The position numbers and the translations under genes are program-made. A stretch of DNA of 64,000 nt from Hymenobacter volaticus (GTDB taxonomy: Bacteria > Bacteroidota > Bacteroidia > Cytophagales > Hymenobacteraceae): contig NZ_CP095061.1 of the NCBI RefSeq assembly GCF_022921055.1, positions 278,001 through 342,000 on the forward strand. Reading direction: 5' to 3'. The notes under the pieces are model-generated. The model had not been told where the DNA came from. It did not search any database and saw only the letters and a program-made list of their open reading frames with translations. The first letter of the stretch is position 1. Each line of letters opens with the position of its first letter. This document shows, one piece after another, positions 8,614 through 17,672 of this stretch.

Positions 8614-9525
8614 ATGGATTTTGGCCGCCTTTCCGACCTACGCTACGTAGACTTTCGCCTGCCTCCTGATCATCCCGATACAGCGGGGGTGCTAGCCCGC
8701 GCCGCGGCTACGTCTGTTGCTCCCCAGCTATTTATTGGCTGCCCCATCTGGACCAACAAGGCATGGCTGGGCTCGTATTTCCCGGCCGGTATCCGCGACG
8801 CCGATTACCTACACCACTATGCCCGGCAATTCAATAGTCTAGAACTGAACACCACCCACTACCGCATTCCGGATGCGCCCACCGTGCGCAAGTGGCGCGA
8901 TGCAGTGCCTACCGACTTCCGCTTTTGCCCTAAGCTGCCCCAGGTCATCAGCCACGACCGGGCACTCTACAATGTCGACGACTTAACTATCAGCTTTTGC
9001 CGTTCCATTCGGGAGCTGAATGAGCGGTTAGGGTGGTGCTTTTTACAACTGCCGCCCACGTTTGGCCCCGAGCACCTAAGCCGACTGGAGCGCTATCTGC
9101 TCGACTTCCCGAGTGATATACCCTTGGCCGTGGAACTGCGTCATCAAGGCTGGTACACCGATAAAGTGGCCTTTGCTGCCGTGGCGGCCATGCTCGAGGC
9201 GCTCAATAAAACGTTGGTGTTATCGGATGTGGCGGGCCGCCGCGATGTGCTGGCGATGCGCCTGACTACTCCGTCCGCTTTCATTCGCTTCAATGGTCAC
9301 GGCCTCATCAGCTCCGACTATCAGCGCGCTGATATTTGGGCGGCGCGCATTGCTCAGTGGCTACAGCAAGGCTTGCAGACAGTGTATTTCTTTGTGCACC
9401 AGAAAGACATCATGCACACGCCCCTCTGGACCCAATATTTTCTAGAGAAGCTTCACGCCTTGTCCGGTATCACGGTGCCCGCGCCCCGTATTATTCCGCA
9501 GCCAGTGCAAGGAAGCCTCTTTTAG
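8614..9525 (+). CDS. DUF72 (YecE-like) protein
   Basis: A cytosolic TIM-barrel-like protein of the DUF72/YecE family, 303 residues from the ATG at 8614. Family hallmarks seen are the glycine-rich start of the domain (FIGCPIWTNKAWLG), the NSLELNTTHYRIP stretch, the FRFCPKLPQVISHDR segment and the C-terminal VYFFVHQ. The frame is open 44 codons upstream but that part has no family similarity. The biochemical role of DUF72 is not established. It stands alone and ends in a strong shared terminator with the convergent minus-strand operon. Confidence 0.88.
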   Translation: MDFGRLSDLRYVDFRLPPDHPDTAGVLARAAATSVAPQLFIGCPIWTNKAWLGSYFPAGIRDADYLHHYARQFNSLELNTTHYRIPDAPTVRKWRDAVPTDFRFCPKLPQVISHDRALYNVDDLTISFCRSIRELNERLGWCFLQLPPTFGPEHLSRLERYLLDFPSDIPLAVELRHQGWYTDKVAFAAVAAMLEALNKTLVLSDVAGRRDVLAMRLTTPSAFIRFNGHGLISSDYQRADIWAARIAQWLQQGLQTVYFFVHQKDIMHTPLWTQYFLEKLHALSGITVPAPRIIPQPVQGSLF

Positions 9526-9580
9526 AACCAGAAAAGCCAGTTCCTCTCCTCACCGGAGGAGAACTGGCTTTTCTGGTTCT
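9524..9580. terminator. Bidirectional terminator hairpin
   Basis: Perfect 20-base arms (9524-9543 with 9561-9580); the stem overlaps the DUF72 stop codon. It lies between convergent transcripts. A related hairpin with the same GAAAAGC core lies at 31995-32048. Confidence 0.85.
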
Positions 9581-9616
9581 AAGCTAAAGTCGAAGCTGCA
9601 TTTGGCAAGCTGAAGG

Positions 9617-10360
9617 CTACCAACCTAGTGCCAAGCCGATGCGGAAGGTGCCACTGGGAGAGAAATCGTAAACTCGTGGGGCTAATCTGGTTGAAAAACC
9701 TACGTTGAAATCAACAAATCCATACTGACCTAGCCGACGCTGCAAACCATAAAAGGCAGATAAATCGGCGCGTATGAAAGGCTTGCTGAAAGTGTAGAAG
9801 TAGTAAGTGGTTTCGTGGGAGCGGCGGCCAAAGCCGTTTCCAAGGGCTACGGAGAGGTAGTTAGCCGAGAAATTGCTGGCGTTTTTGCCTTTGCGAATAC
9901 GCTGATTCAGGTTGTAGTAGTAGCGCCCAGCCAGCTGTGACCGAACGCTAAAGCCTTGGCGAAATTTCAACCCGTCAACCCGCCGGTAGCGAGTGAAGTC
10001 TGGGCTGAGTTCTGCCATTATGGATATATCGTCGCGCAGCTTTCGCTCATAAATCAGGTACAAGCCGTAGCGGTAGTAGCGCCGGCCCGTGTCGAAATTG
10101 TTGTCGGATGTGTAATTGTTGAGTCCGATTTTCCAAAGAACGCGTTCCTCTATTTGCAGGCGCGTTAGGGCACTGTACGTTTGCCCTAACGCAGTGGTGC
10201 GCGACGAATCGGGTGTGGCAACAGTTTCCTCGCTGTACCGCACGCGGGTGGTATCGGGCGCGGTTTGGGCAGCTGCTAGCCGCGGCAAGCTTATCGAAAT
10301 AAGCAAGCCAAGCAGGAGCGCACGTAGGGCGGGCAGGCTGGAAACAGAGGGTTGATTCAT
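9617..10360 (-). CDS. Outer-membrane beta-barrel-like protein, last gene of the ECF sigma operon
   Basis: A 247-residue exported protein with a Sec signal (hydrophobic about 10-28, ending AAA-Q). The mature part is rich in Tyr and Arg with alternating strands (RRYYRYGLYLIYERKL) and ends in an aromatic residue (GLALGW), typical of proteins inserted by the BAM complex. I do not recognise a named family with certainty. It starts 18 bases after the stop of the DUF4097-like gene, so it belongs to the sigma factor operon. The outer-membrane location is inferred. Confidence 0.65.
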   Translation of the reverse strand: MNQPSVSSLPALRALLLGLLISISLPRLAAAQTAPDTTRVRYSEETVATPDSSRTTALGQTYSALTRLQIEERVLWKIGLNNYTSDNNFDTGRRYYRYGLYLIYERKLRDDISIMAELSPDFTRYRRVDGLKFRQGFSVRSQLAGRYYYNLNQRIRKGKNASNFSANYLSVALGNGFGRRSHETTYYFYTFSKPFIRADLSAFYGLQRRLGQYGFVDFNVGFSTRLAPRVYDFSPSGTFRIGLALGW

Positions 10361-10378
10361 AGAGCAGCAACAGAGCAA

Positions 10379-11320
10379 TCAGCGTTGGATGAGGAGCGGT
10401 TGGGTCTGGAGCGTGATAGGAGCGTAGGAAGTATTGACGCGGATAAGCGGCAGCTTAGCATCGTTGGTGACTTGTAGGGTGTTACGACCCGTGAGCGTAC
10501 GCTTAGAAGTGTAGCTAGCCGGAATCACCAACTTGCCTTGGCTGCTGCCCAAGTTGTAATTGTACTGCGACAACTGCGGTACACCAATCGTCACTTCGGT
10601 GCGGGTTGCGTCAACAAAGGCGCTTTTCAACTCGTCGTTGGGCTCGAATACAACGCTACCGTAGGCGTTGCTAATGGCATAAGTACCCCCGGCACCCGTT
10701 AGCTGCACCGCCGACTTATCGGCGCGGCACACAAACGCGCCGTTGAAGTTGGTGCTCGTTAGCTCGGTGTAGCGAATCGTGGCTTCCAAACTGCCCCGCA
10801 AGTCTTGCAGCTTGATTTCGCCGAAGTCCTGCACCAGTGTTTGGCGGCCGGTCAAGTCAATTAGCTCGGTGCGGCCGTAGGCATTTACTATTTCCAGGGA
10901 GTTGGCGGCGGGCATCATCACGATGTACTCGGCGCGCAAGTCGCTGCGGACAGGTGGGGCATTGACGGGCACTGCGAAGTAATTGACCAGGTCGATGGTG
11001 TTGCCTTTCTTGGCTATCTGGTAGCGGACTGCAGGCAACTCCCGTTCGGCTATGGCGCGCTCGGGGTGGCGGGCGCTCAGGCGAAGTACCACCTGCACGC
11101 TCGGCTTATCCCAGCCCTGCACTTTCAAGGTGGCTTTTTCGGCTCGGATGCGAACGAGCGTACCCGTCGGGCAGGGTAGCGTCTGCTCGATGGTGCGCGT
11201 AAGCACCTGCACCTTGCGCTGTGCCTGGGCGCTGCTGAGCACCGCCAGGTAAAGCAGCATCAGCAGCAGGCCCTCGCCCCAGCGGCGCGGCTTCCCTATG
11301 TTCAAAAGCACAGCACTCAT
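10379..11320 (-). CDS. DUF4097-like exported protein in the ECF sigma operon
   Basis: A 313-residue protein with an N-terminal signal (hydrophobic about 18-32, SSAQAQ). The mature part is a repetitive beta-strand protein with short strand-turn units (for example SLEIVNAYGRTELIDLTGR), as in DUF4097/adhesin-like beta-helix proteins. The ATG at 11320 overlaps the stop of the upstream regulator gene by four bases (ATGA), implying translational coupling. The longer open frame upstream is rejected for that reason. Role: probably a surface or periplasmic protein made under control of the adjacent sigma factor; unproven. Confidence 0.72.
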   Translation of the reverse strand: MSAVLLNIGKPRRWGEGLLLMLLYLAVLSSAQAQRKVQVLTRTIEQTLPCPTGTLVRIRAEKATLKVQGWDKPSVQVVLRLSARHPERAIAERELPAVRYQIAKKGNTIDLVNYFAVPVNAPPVRSDLRAEYIVMMPAANSLEIVNAYGRTELIDLTGRQTLVQDFGEIKLQDLRGSLEATIRYTELTSTNFNGAFVCRADKSAVQLTGAGGTYAISNAYGSVVFEPNDELKSAFVDATRTEVTIGVPQLSQYNYNLGSSQGKLVIPASYTSKRTLTGRNTLQVTNDAKLPLIRVNTSYAPITLQTQPLLIQR

Positions 11321-12015
11321 GAGATTAGGAGTTGAATAAGCTCCCGGGTAACGGCCGCTTTGAGTGTAGTAACCCGCACTTGGTTGCGAACCAGCTCCGG
11401 CGTAGCGCCCAAGCGCTGCGCGGCTTTTTGCAGGCGTAGCTCCTCGGTTTCCAGTTCCGTGAGTTGCGTGCGTAATTCCTTGAACTCGCCCGACTGGCAA
11501 ACGGTGGGCAACGAGGTGCAATGCGCGTCAATAAAAGCTACTCCTTCTCGGCCCAGCGGATCGGCGGTACTCTGTACAGGCAGCGTAGCCTCAGGGCTTT
11601 CCACGGTTTCTTCGGTGTAGGTGATGGTTTCGCGGGGAGCAGCAGCGTCGTAGGAAGTAGGGAACTGCCACCACGCCAGCACCAGTACCAGAATGGCCGC
11701 GGCCACGCTAGCTACAAAGCGCAGGTGCTTGGCTGGCCACAACTGCCGAACTACGCCGGGGGTGGTTGGTGCCGAAGTGAAGGGCGTTGGTTCCGTCTGA
11801 AGCTGATCGAGGCGGCCGGCAATGGCGGCCCATACGGCATCATCGGGGGCATGCGTAGGCAGTTGGGGCAGGGTACGGTGTATGGCTTCGTCGGCCGCCA
11901 ATTGGGCTTCGATGCGGGACCAAGTGGCGGGGGCAGGCTCGTGGGTGGGCAATTCGTTCAGCGCCCGCCGCAGGTGTTGGTGCCCTTCTTCAGGCAGGTC
12001 GGGGGTCTGGTTCAT
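11317..12015 (-). CDS. Single-pass membrane protein next to ECF sigma factor (putative anti-sigma)
   Basis: A 232-residue protein with an acidic cytosolic N-terminal half (about 1-95), one membrane segment (about 99-118) and a periplasmic tail with a coiled-coil-like stretch (about 178-202). Layout and position directly after an ECF sigma gene fit an anti-sigma factor, although no zinc-binding HxxxCxxC motif is seen. Two related short motifs occur in the N-terminal part (LPTHEPAPATWSRIEAQL and LPTHAPDDAVWAAIAGRL), a small internal repeat. Start and stop both overlap their neighbours by ATGA, so the operon is translationally coupled. Confidence 0.72.
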   Translation of the reverse strand: MNQTPDLPEEGHQHLRRALNELPTHEPAPATWSRIEAQLAADEAIHRTLPQLPTHAPDDAVWAAIAGRLDQLQTEPTPFTSAPTTPGVVRQLWPAKHLRFVASVAAAILVLVLAWWQFPTSYDAAAPRETITYTEETVESPEATLPVQSTADPLGREGVAFIDAHCTSLPTVCQSGEFKELRTQLTELETEELRLQKAAQRLGATPELVRNQVRVTTLKAAVTRELIQLLIS

Positions 12016-12560
12016 AAGTACAGGTGATGAAGTTTGATTTTGAGCATCCGCTTGGCGTGAAAGAGCTGCGACTTGGTCGTGCCCTCCGATATGCCAAGCA
12101 TCTCGGCTACTTCGCGGTGCAAGTAGCCTTCCACCTCGATCAGGCAGAATACGGCGCGGTAGCCCGCGGGTAGCTCGTCGATGGCTTTTTCCAGCGCTTG
12201 GCCAGTTAGCTGGTCGTGCCAAGGCACTAGCGGCTCGGGGTGGCGCTCGGGGTCGTAGACCTCCATGCGCTGTTCGCGCCGGAGCGTTGCCAAAGCCCGC
12301 CGCACAACAATAGTTTTAATCCAGGCGCCGAGCGTGGACTGTTGCCGGAAGCTGGCCAACTGCCGAAACACATCCACGAAGGCATCCTGCAACGCATCCT
12401 GTGCCAGATCATGGTCGCCGCCGAGAATGCGCAGCGCACACGAAAACATGGCCGTCTTATAACGCTGATACAACTGATACTGCGCCTGGCGGTCTTGCGC
12501 AAGGCAGCCAGTCAGCAGTTGTTGTTCTTCAGAAGTGTTGGACGCAGGAAGCGAAGTCAC
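12012..12560 (-). CDS. ECF-type RNA polymerase sigma factor
   Basis: A sigma-70 family ECF factor, 182 residues from the GTG at 12560. Region 2 is visible around residues 20-85 (YQRYKTAMFSCALRI, then DLAQDALQDAFVDVFRQ). Region 4 helix-turn-helix is near the C-terminus (LPAGYRAVFCLIEVEGY, then EVAEMLGISEGTTKSQLFHA). An in-frame ATG at 12638 would add 26 residues without similarity. It heads a four-gene operon with a membrane regulator, a DUF4097-like protein and a beta-barrel protein, which are its likely targets or partners. The signal is unknown. Confidence 0.93.
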   Translation of the reverse strand: MTSLPASNTSEEQQLLTGCLAQDRQAQYQLYQRYKTAMFSCALRILGGDHDLAQDALQDAFVDVFRQLASFRQQSTLGAWIKTIVVRRALATLRREQRMEVYDPERHPEPLVPWHDQLTGQALEKAIDELPAGYRAVFCLIEVEGYLHREVAEMLGISEGTTKSQLFHAKRMLKIKLHHLYL

Positions 12561-12792
12561 GGAGCAGTTATTTGTCCTAAAGGGAATCCAAGCCCGGCAA
12601 AGGTTGGCGCAAGCAGAAAAAAAGCCGACGAAGCACAAGTCTGCTAGGTGGAAGACTTTCCGACGTCTGATTTTCGCTTCAAGTCAATAGCTGTGCCAGC
12701 AACGGGCAACTTGTGCAAATTGCGGGCGGGTAGAGCCGTCCGCAACCCGTCAAATCCCGTATCTTGAGCAGTCCCTCTAGTGGTAATATCCT

Positions 12793-14900
12793 ATGCGCTT
12801 TCGTTTCTCTGCCGGTTTCTTTATCTCTCTGTTTCTGATGGGGTCGGCTTCCGCCCAAAACTCCACTGCCCCCCCGAAACGCACTGCCTCTTGGTAGCAC
12901 TCGACCCGGCCCAGCGGGCAACCCAGGCGACGCTGGTGGTGGAAGGAGAGGTAACGGCCAGCCGCAGCTTCTGGGACAGCAGCCACCAGCGTATCTATAC
13001 GGCCCATCAGTTTCGCGTTTTTAGCGCGCTCAAAGGTACGGCCCCCGCTACCGTGACCGTGCTAACCGAAGGCGGTATCGTGGACCTGACCCGGCAAGAC
13101 CTTACCAATACGCTTGCCCTGCAGCCCGGCCAGCAAGGCATCCTTTTTCTGACGCCCGCCTCGTTTCCGGGTACCGAAAGCGCAGGCACTGCCTGGGCCG
13201 CCTATGGCAGTCAGCAAGGATTTATCGGGTATGATTTAAGCGACGCCACTGCCGCCGAACCATTTCGGAAATATGGCTTGATCGACGAAGATTTCTATCA
13301 GACGCTGACGGATGCCACCGGCCAAACCCGTCGCGTAGTGCAGCCCAACCCAGCACTAACTACGGCAGTGGCGCGGCAACTGGCCCCCCCGGTACTCGCC
13401 CGCGGGCAGGCCCCGGTTATCTCCAGCCTGAGCCCAACCACTATACCCGCCGGTACGGGTGCCGTGCTGACCATCACAGGCTCAGGCTTTGGGCCCGCGC
13501 GCGGTACCGGGTTCGTGGAGTTCCGCAACGCCGACAATGGCGGTAGCTCGTACGTAAAGCCCCGCGTCACCGACTACGTGAGTTGGTCGGATACTCGTAT
13601 TCAGGTGCGGGTGCCTTCTGTAAGCCAGACCAGCGGCGGTACTCGCAGTCCGGCGGGCAGTGGCCCCGTACGGGTCACCAGCAACGACCGGCTTGTTACC
13701 ACCAGCCTGACCACCGTTACCATTCCCTACGCCATTAGCAACGTGCTGGCCGCCAACGATTCCAGCCAGGTAATACGCCCCAGCCACCTCAGCCAGAACG
13801 GGCGCGGAGGCTATGCTTTTCGCTTTGAACCTGGTTTGGTGGCCAACCCCCGAGCAGTAACCGCCTTCCGAAATGCCTTGGCCACCTGGCGCTGCCAAAG
13901 CGGGGTGAACTGGGATGTAGATGCCGCCACCCGAACCGAACGGGGCGCCAAAGAAGACAGCGAGAACAGTGTCGGGTTTGATGAGGGAACAGAACTGCCC
14001 GTCAACGTATTGGGCCGCACAACCAGCTATTATCAAGGCTGCTTCCAGCCCGACGGTACCATCGCTTTTTCTGTAAAAGAAATTGACATGCAATTTGATA
14101 GCGGCACCAACTGGCAGTATGGCCCAGCAGCGGCTGGCGCAACTCAGCTGGATTTCGAGACGGTGGTTGTGCACGAGCTAGGGCACGCTCATCAGCTTTC
14201 CCACGTGATTTTGCCGCGCGCTGTGATGCACTATGCCGTAGCCCGCGGACAAACCAGCCGCGCCATTAGTACTGATGATATAACTGGTGGGCGCCTGGTG
14301 CTCCGTAGCCGTAGCTTCGTGACGCAGAGCTGCGGCCCGCTCCCCATGCTGCCTGCTCCCCTCACCAGCCTCGCGGCCACCACGGGCACCGACGGCATTG
14401 CTCTAGCCTGGACCACCCAAGACGAGTGTTTCCTGCAAAACTTTGTGGTTGAGCGTTCTGTGTCGTTTGACACCACTGCCTGGCAAACCCTGGCCACCGT
14501 CCCACGCAACGGCAACACGTACCGCTACGTCGATACCGACCCGCAGACCGGGTTACGGTACTACCGCCTGCGTCTGCGTCGGCCTAATGGTGTCTTCGAT
14601 ACGGCAGCTCCATTGGCCGCCTACGGCGACGCTGCTACGGCCGGTCGGCCTCAGCTATTTCCTAACCCAGCTGGTGCTACTGGGCTCCGCTTACAGTATC
14701 CCGCCACAGCGGCGGGGCGCCTGCGTGTTTCCATTGTTGATGCCATCGGCCGGCAACACAGTCTTATTGGGATTGATTATCAGCCAGGCCTCAACTTCTT
14801 AGCCATCCCGACAGAATCCCTGCGCCCTGGCTGGTACGTAGTCCGCTTGCGTACGCCTGAGGGCAAAGAATCCAACCTGCCGTTTCTGCGGGCTGAGTAG
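12793..14900 (+). CDS. Secreted zinc metalloprotease with IPT/TIG domain and T9SS tail; frameshift in C7 tract
   Basis: About 702 residues once one base is restored. An ATG at 12793 opens a clean signal peptide (MRFRFSAGFFISLFLMGSAS, cleavage near AQN), but its frame stops after 34 codons. The rest of the protein is in the -1 frame, and adding one C to the seven-C run at 12869-12875 joins them exactly (QNSTAPPETHCLL). Domains: N-terminal region with a SECR-like beta part; IPT/TIG domain about 205-305 (ISSLSPTTIPAG); metzincin-like protease with HELGHAHQLSH, His near 461; Fn3-like segment about 530-610; C-terminal T9SS sorting domain with FPNPAG. It is exported and probably attached to or released from the cell surface. 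Family: M10/M12-like by motif. Confidence 0.8.
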
Positions 14901-14923
14901 GAAGTAAGATGGTAACTTATCGG

Positions 14924-14983
14924 CTTAAAGAGCTTGAGGTTTTAGCGGCGCAGGTAGCACAGCAGAACTTCAAGCGCCTTAAG
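14924..14983. terminator. Possible imperfect hairpin between convergent genes
   Basis: 18-base arms (14924-14941 with 14966-14983) with three mismatches. It lies between the metalloprotease stop and the end of a minus-strand gene. A 29-codon open frame overlaps it but is not convincing as a gene. Confidence 0.35.
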
Positions 14984-14999
14984 TCGCTAGTTCACTAAG

Positions 15000-15605
15000 T
15001 CAAAGTTTCACCACAAAGGCTATAGCGTTCGGGCCAGCTTGTACGTGGCTCAGCAACGGATATAAACCGCTTTTTCCGTGTGCATGATGGGCTGCGAACA
15101 TAAGCCCATCGAAAGCGAAAAGGAAGCCTCCTTGCAGCAGCAAAGAGCGGCCGTAGCCCGTAAGGCGGTCTTGCTGACGTTGGGTGGAGCGGCTGCGGGC
15201 GCGTTCTTTCAAATAGAAGCCCGTGGCTACGTAGGCCACGTCGAGACCGGTATTGAGAAGGTAAAGGTTTTCGGTGTGTAGCTGGGCTTTTGCTGTGCTT
15301 GCTCTGTCAGTTGGCAGCGTGGTATGCCGGGCTGAAACTAGCGCCGAGCCAGCAAGTGCTAAGTTCACTACGCCCCAGCCCACGTTCATCTGATGAAAGT
15401 ATTTCTCGGGGCCGTCGGTAGCGAAAGCGCGAGCCCCGCTTATACCTACATTGCCAACGGCCCACGCGCCAAGTACCCGCATGCCGCGCTGATCGAGGAG
15501 GGTGCGCTGGGCGTTGTACTCAGGTAGCGCCGCAGGCAAGGTCTGCTGCGCTGCCGCGGGAAAGGTTAGAACGGAAAGCAGGAGCAGGCGTAGCAAGAAA
15601 GGCAT
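15000..15605 (-). CDS. Exported membrane-associated protein of unknown function
   Basis: A 201-residue protein with a Sec signal (MPFLLRLLLLSVLTFPAAAQ). The mature part has several moderately hydrophobic helices (about 95-115 and 165-190), interrupted by an Arg/Gln-rich segment (about 148-160). Small membrane proteins of this layout are common in Bacteroidota; I cannot name the family firmly. The ATG at 15605 is chosen because it starts the signal peptide; the 46 codons upstream are unlike a protein. It may share a transcript with the FabH-type synthase gene 100 bases upstream. Confidence 0.6.
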   Translation of the reverse strand: MPFLLRLLLLSVLTFPAAAQQTLPAALPEYNAQRTLLDQRGMRVLGAWAVGNVGISGARAFATDGPEKYFHQMNVGWGVVNLALAGSALVSARHTTLPTDRASTAKAQLHTENLYLLNTGLDVAYVATGFYLKERARSRSTQRQQDRLTGYGRSLLLQGGFLFAFDGLMFAAHHAHGKSGLYPLLSHVQAGPNAIAFVVKL

Positions 15606-15705
15606 AGCAGTTATTTGGGAATAAAGGCTACACCCTGAAAGCGCAGCTTCGCCGCGTTTGTTTACTGCCATGCGCGTAGCCTGAACCACTAAGTGGCGCT
15701 GAGGC

Positions 15706-16650
15706 TTACCGTTCCAACAGCATAGCGCCGTAGGAGTAGCCACCGCCGAACACTGTAATAACCACTCGGCTGCCTTGACGCAACTGGTTCCAAGTGTCGC
15801 CTAGGCCGATGGCGGCGCCGGCACAACCGGTGTTGCCGAGCTGCTCGATGTTGGATACCGCCCGCTCATCGGGCATGCCTAATTGCTTGAGCACGTTTTT
15901 GGTGATGCGTAAATTGGCTTGGTGCGGAATCAGGAACGCCACGTCGTCAACGGTGAGTTGCTGCCGCTCCAAGAGCTGCGCCGTTACGCGAGCCATGTAG
16001 GTGCAGGCGTGCGTGAATACGTCGCGGCCGTGGGGCATCACGATGCCTTTTTCCACCGGCTTCAGCGTTACTGATTCGTCGGCTTTGCCTACTACGGCGG
16101 CGCCACCGGTCACCACTTCCACCACGCGCAGGTCGTCGGGACTGAGGCGCTCTTTGCTGATGAGCAACGTAGCGGCCCCGTCGCCCCACAAGTGGCCCGC
16201 CATGGTGTCCTGCTCGTTGTTGTAGGCGGTGTTGTGCTCACTTACCACTACCACCGCCCTCGACGCTTTGCCTAGGGCAAAGTAGCCTTCTACTATTTCA
16301 ATGGCATTCAGCAGTGAAGAGCACGCCGAGGAAATGCTAACTACCGGAATTTCGTTGATACCCAAATCGCGCTGCACAGCGTGAGCAAGGGTGTAAATGG
16401 TATCGTGGGGTGTATAAGTGGCCCCCACAATCAGGTCGATGGTGGCCGCAAAGTCGGGGGCTTGCGCAAGGGCCCGGCGCGTGGCCTCGATGGCCATGGT
16501 GTTTGTGTTTTCGCCCTGACCAGCTTTGCGCCGTTCCCGAATGCCGGTGCGCTCAATGATCCACTCAGAGGCAAGACCGTTCAAACGGGTGAAATGCTCG
16601 TTGGTTACTACGTAGTCGGGCAGATAGGCTGCCACCTGATGAATATACAC
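15706..16650 (-). CDS. Beta-ketoacyl-ACP synthase III (FabH-like)
   Basis: A thiolase-fold condensing enzyme, 314 residues from a GTG at 16650. The catalytic triad is visible: Cys in SISSACSSLLNA (about residue 112), His in IPHQANLRI (about 240) and Asn in GNTGCAGAA (about 272). The start of the domain (VYIHQVAAYLPDYVV) matches the family's usual N-terminus. An ATG at 16749 would add 33 unrelated residues. By family it condenses an acyl-CoA with malonyl-ACP to start fatty acid or lipid synthesis. No other fatty acid synthesis gene is adjacent, so a specialised role (for example in a secondary lipid such as an aryl polyene or flexirubin starter) cannot be excluded. Confidence 0.92.
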   Translation of the reverse strand: MYIHQVAAYLPDYVVTNEHFTRLNGLASEWIIERTGIRERRKAGQGENTNTMAIEATRRALAQAPDFAATIDLIVGATYTPHDTIYTLAHAVQRDLGINEIPVVSISSACSSLLNAIEIVEGYFALGKASRAVVVVSEHNTAYNNEQDTMAGHLWGDGAATLLISKERLSPDDLRVVEVVTGGAAVVGKADESVTLKPVEKGIVMPHGRDVFTHACTYMARVTAQLLERQQLTVDDVAFLIPHQANLRITKNVLKQLGMPDERAVSNIEQLGNTGCAGAAIGLGDTWNQLRQGSRVVITVFGGGYSYGAMLLER

Positions 16651-16809
16651 AGAGGGAAACGGTCGGGAGTTAGGCAAAAACAGCTGCAAGGTACGAGACT
16701 CTGTCCGGACTAGTGGACCCCAAACAATGAAGCGGCCCGTACTTTGCATGGTGTTTTTGCGTTCAACGCCGAAATAGGAGGGGAGTTCCTGTACTCTCGT
16801 TACAAGATT

Positions 16810-17382
16810 ATGATGTTTCGTTTTTCTACGTTCCAACAGCGCCTGTTGCTGTTTGCTTTGCTAACCTTTGGCACTGCCTGTCCATCACTCGCTCAAAAAT
16901 ATCGTACGGCCGCAGGCTTGCGGTTTAGCTCCGGCCTCTATGGTCTCACGGTGCAGCAAAAGATTCTGCCCAAAACTACCCTCGAAGGCTTATTGCTAGC
17001 GGGTACGCGCGAGGTGACGGGTACAGTGTTGGCCGAACAGCACTTTGGCTTGCTCGGCCCAAGTCTCAACTACTACTTCGGTGCCGGAGGACACGTGGGC
17101 AACAACAAGGACACGGGTGCTTTTGGTGGCGTCGATGGTATTGCCGGATTGGAATATAAGATTGCGCTAACTCGTTTTGTTGTCGCCGCCGACTTCAAGC
17201 CAACCATTGAGTTTAACTCAAAGGATTGGGCCCGTTTTGCTACCGGCATATCGGTGCGGTACATCCTCATAAAAGAGAAGAAGACAGGGCTTTTCAATGG
17301 GTTGTTTGATGGGGACAACGACAAGAAAAAGGAGAAGCGAAAAAAGGGGGCAAACAAGGGGCGGGGCCTGTTCGACTGGTAG
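16810..17382 (+). CDS. Exported beta-barrel-like protein with lysine-rich tail
   Basis: A 190-residue protein with a Sec signal (hydrophobic about 11-24, PSLAQ). The mature part has strand-like segments (GPSLNYYFG, AGLEYKIALTRFVVAADF) as in small outer-membrane barrels. The C-terminal tail is strongly basic (about 165-187, many Lys) and ends GLFDW. Start: adjacent ATGs at 16810 and 16813; the open frame upstream lacks a signal peptide. No named family recognised. Stands alone; function unknown. Confidence 0.6.
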   Translation: MMFRFSTFQQRLLLFALLTFGTACPSLAQKYRTAAGLRFSSGLYGLTVQQKILPKTTLEGLLLAGTREVTGTVLAEQHFGLLGPSLNYYFGAGGHVGNNKDTGAFGGVDGIAGLEYKIALTRFVVAADFKPTIEFNSKDWARFATGISVRYILIKEKKTGLFNGLFDGDNDKKKEKRKKGANKGRGLFDW

Positions 17383-17672
17383 TTTTCAGCTGGTTTAGAA
17401 AAAAATATTTATTTAATTTTTCTAAGGCAATGCGCCTGAAGGGGATGTTGTGCACTAAGTGAATTCGTTGTAAAATTTTAATACATCATTAATTTATAAA
17501 GACTTGCTGGGGTAAATCAGCTATTAGGCTCGATAGTTGATTTATAACTATCACAGCTTCTATTTTATCGGCATATTGATTTATTATAAATTAGATAAAT
17601 ATTGTGCAACAAAATATTGGCTTTTTCAGTTTGTTGCCCTTGTCTGCAGTCCCACACTTTTAGCTCACCTTT

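Noticed and set aside
14909..14998. 29-codon open frame between convergent genes
   Set aside because: Overlaps an imperfect hairpin and has no family pattern or ribosome-binding site; chance frame is likely.
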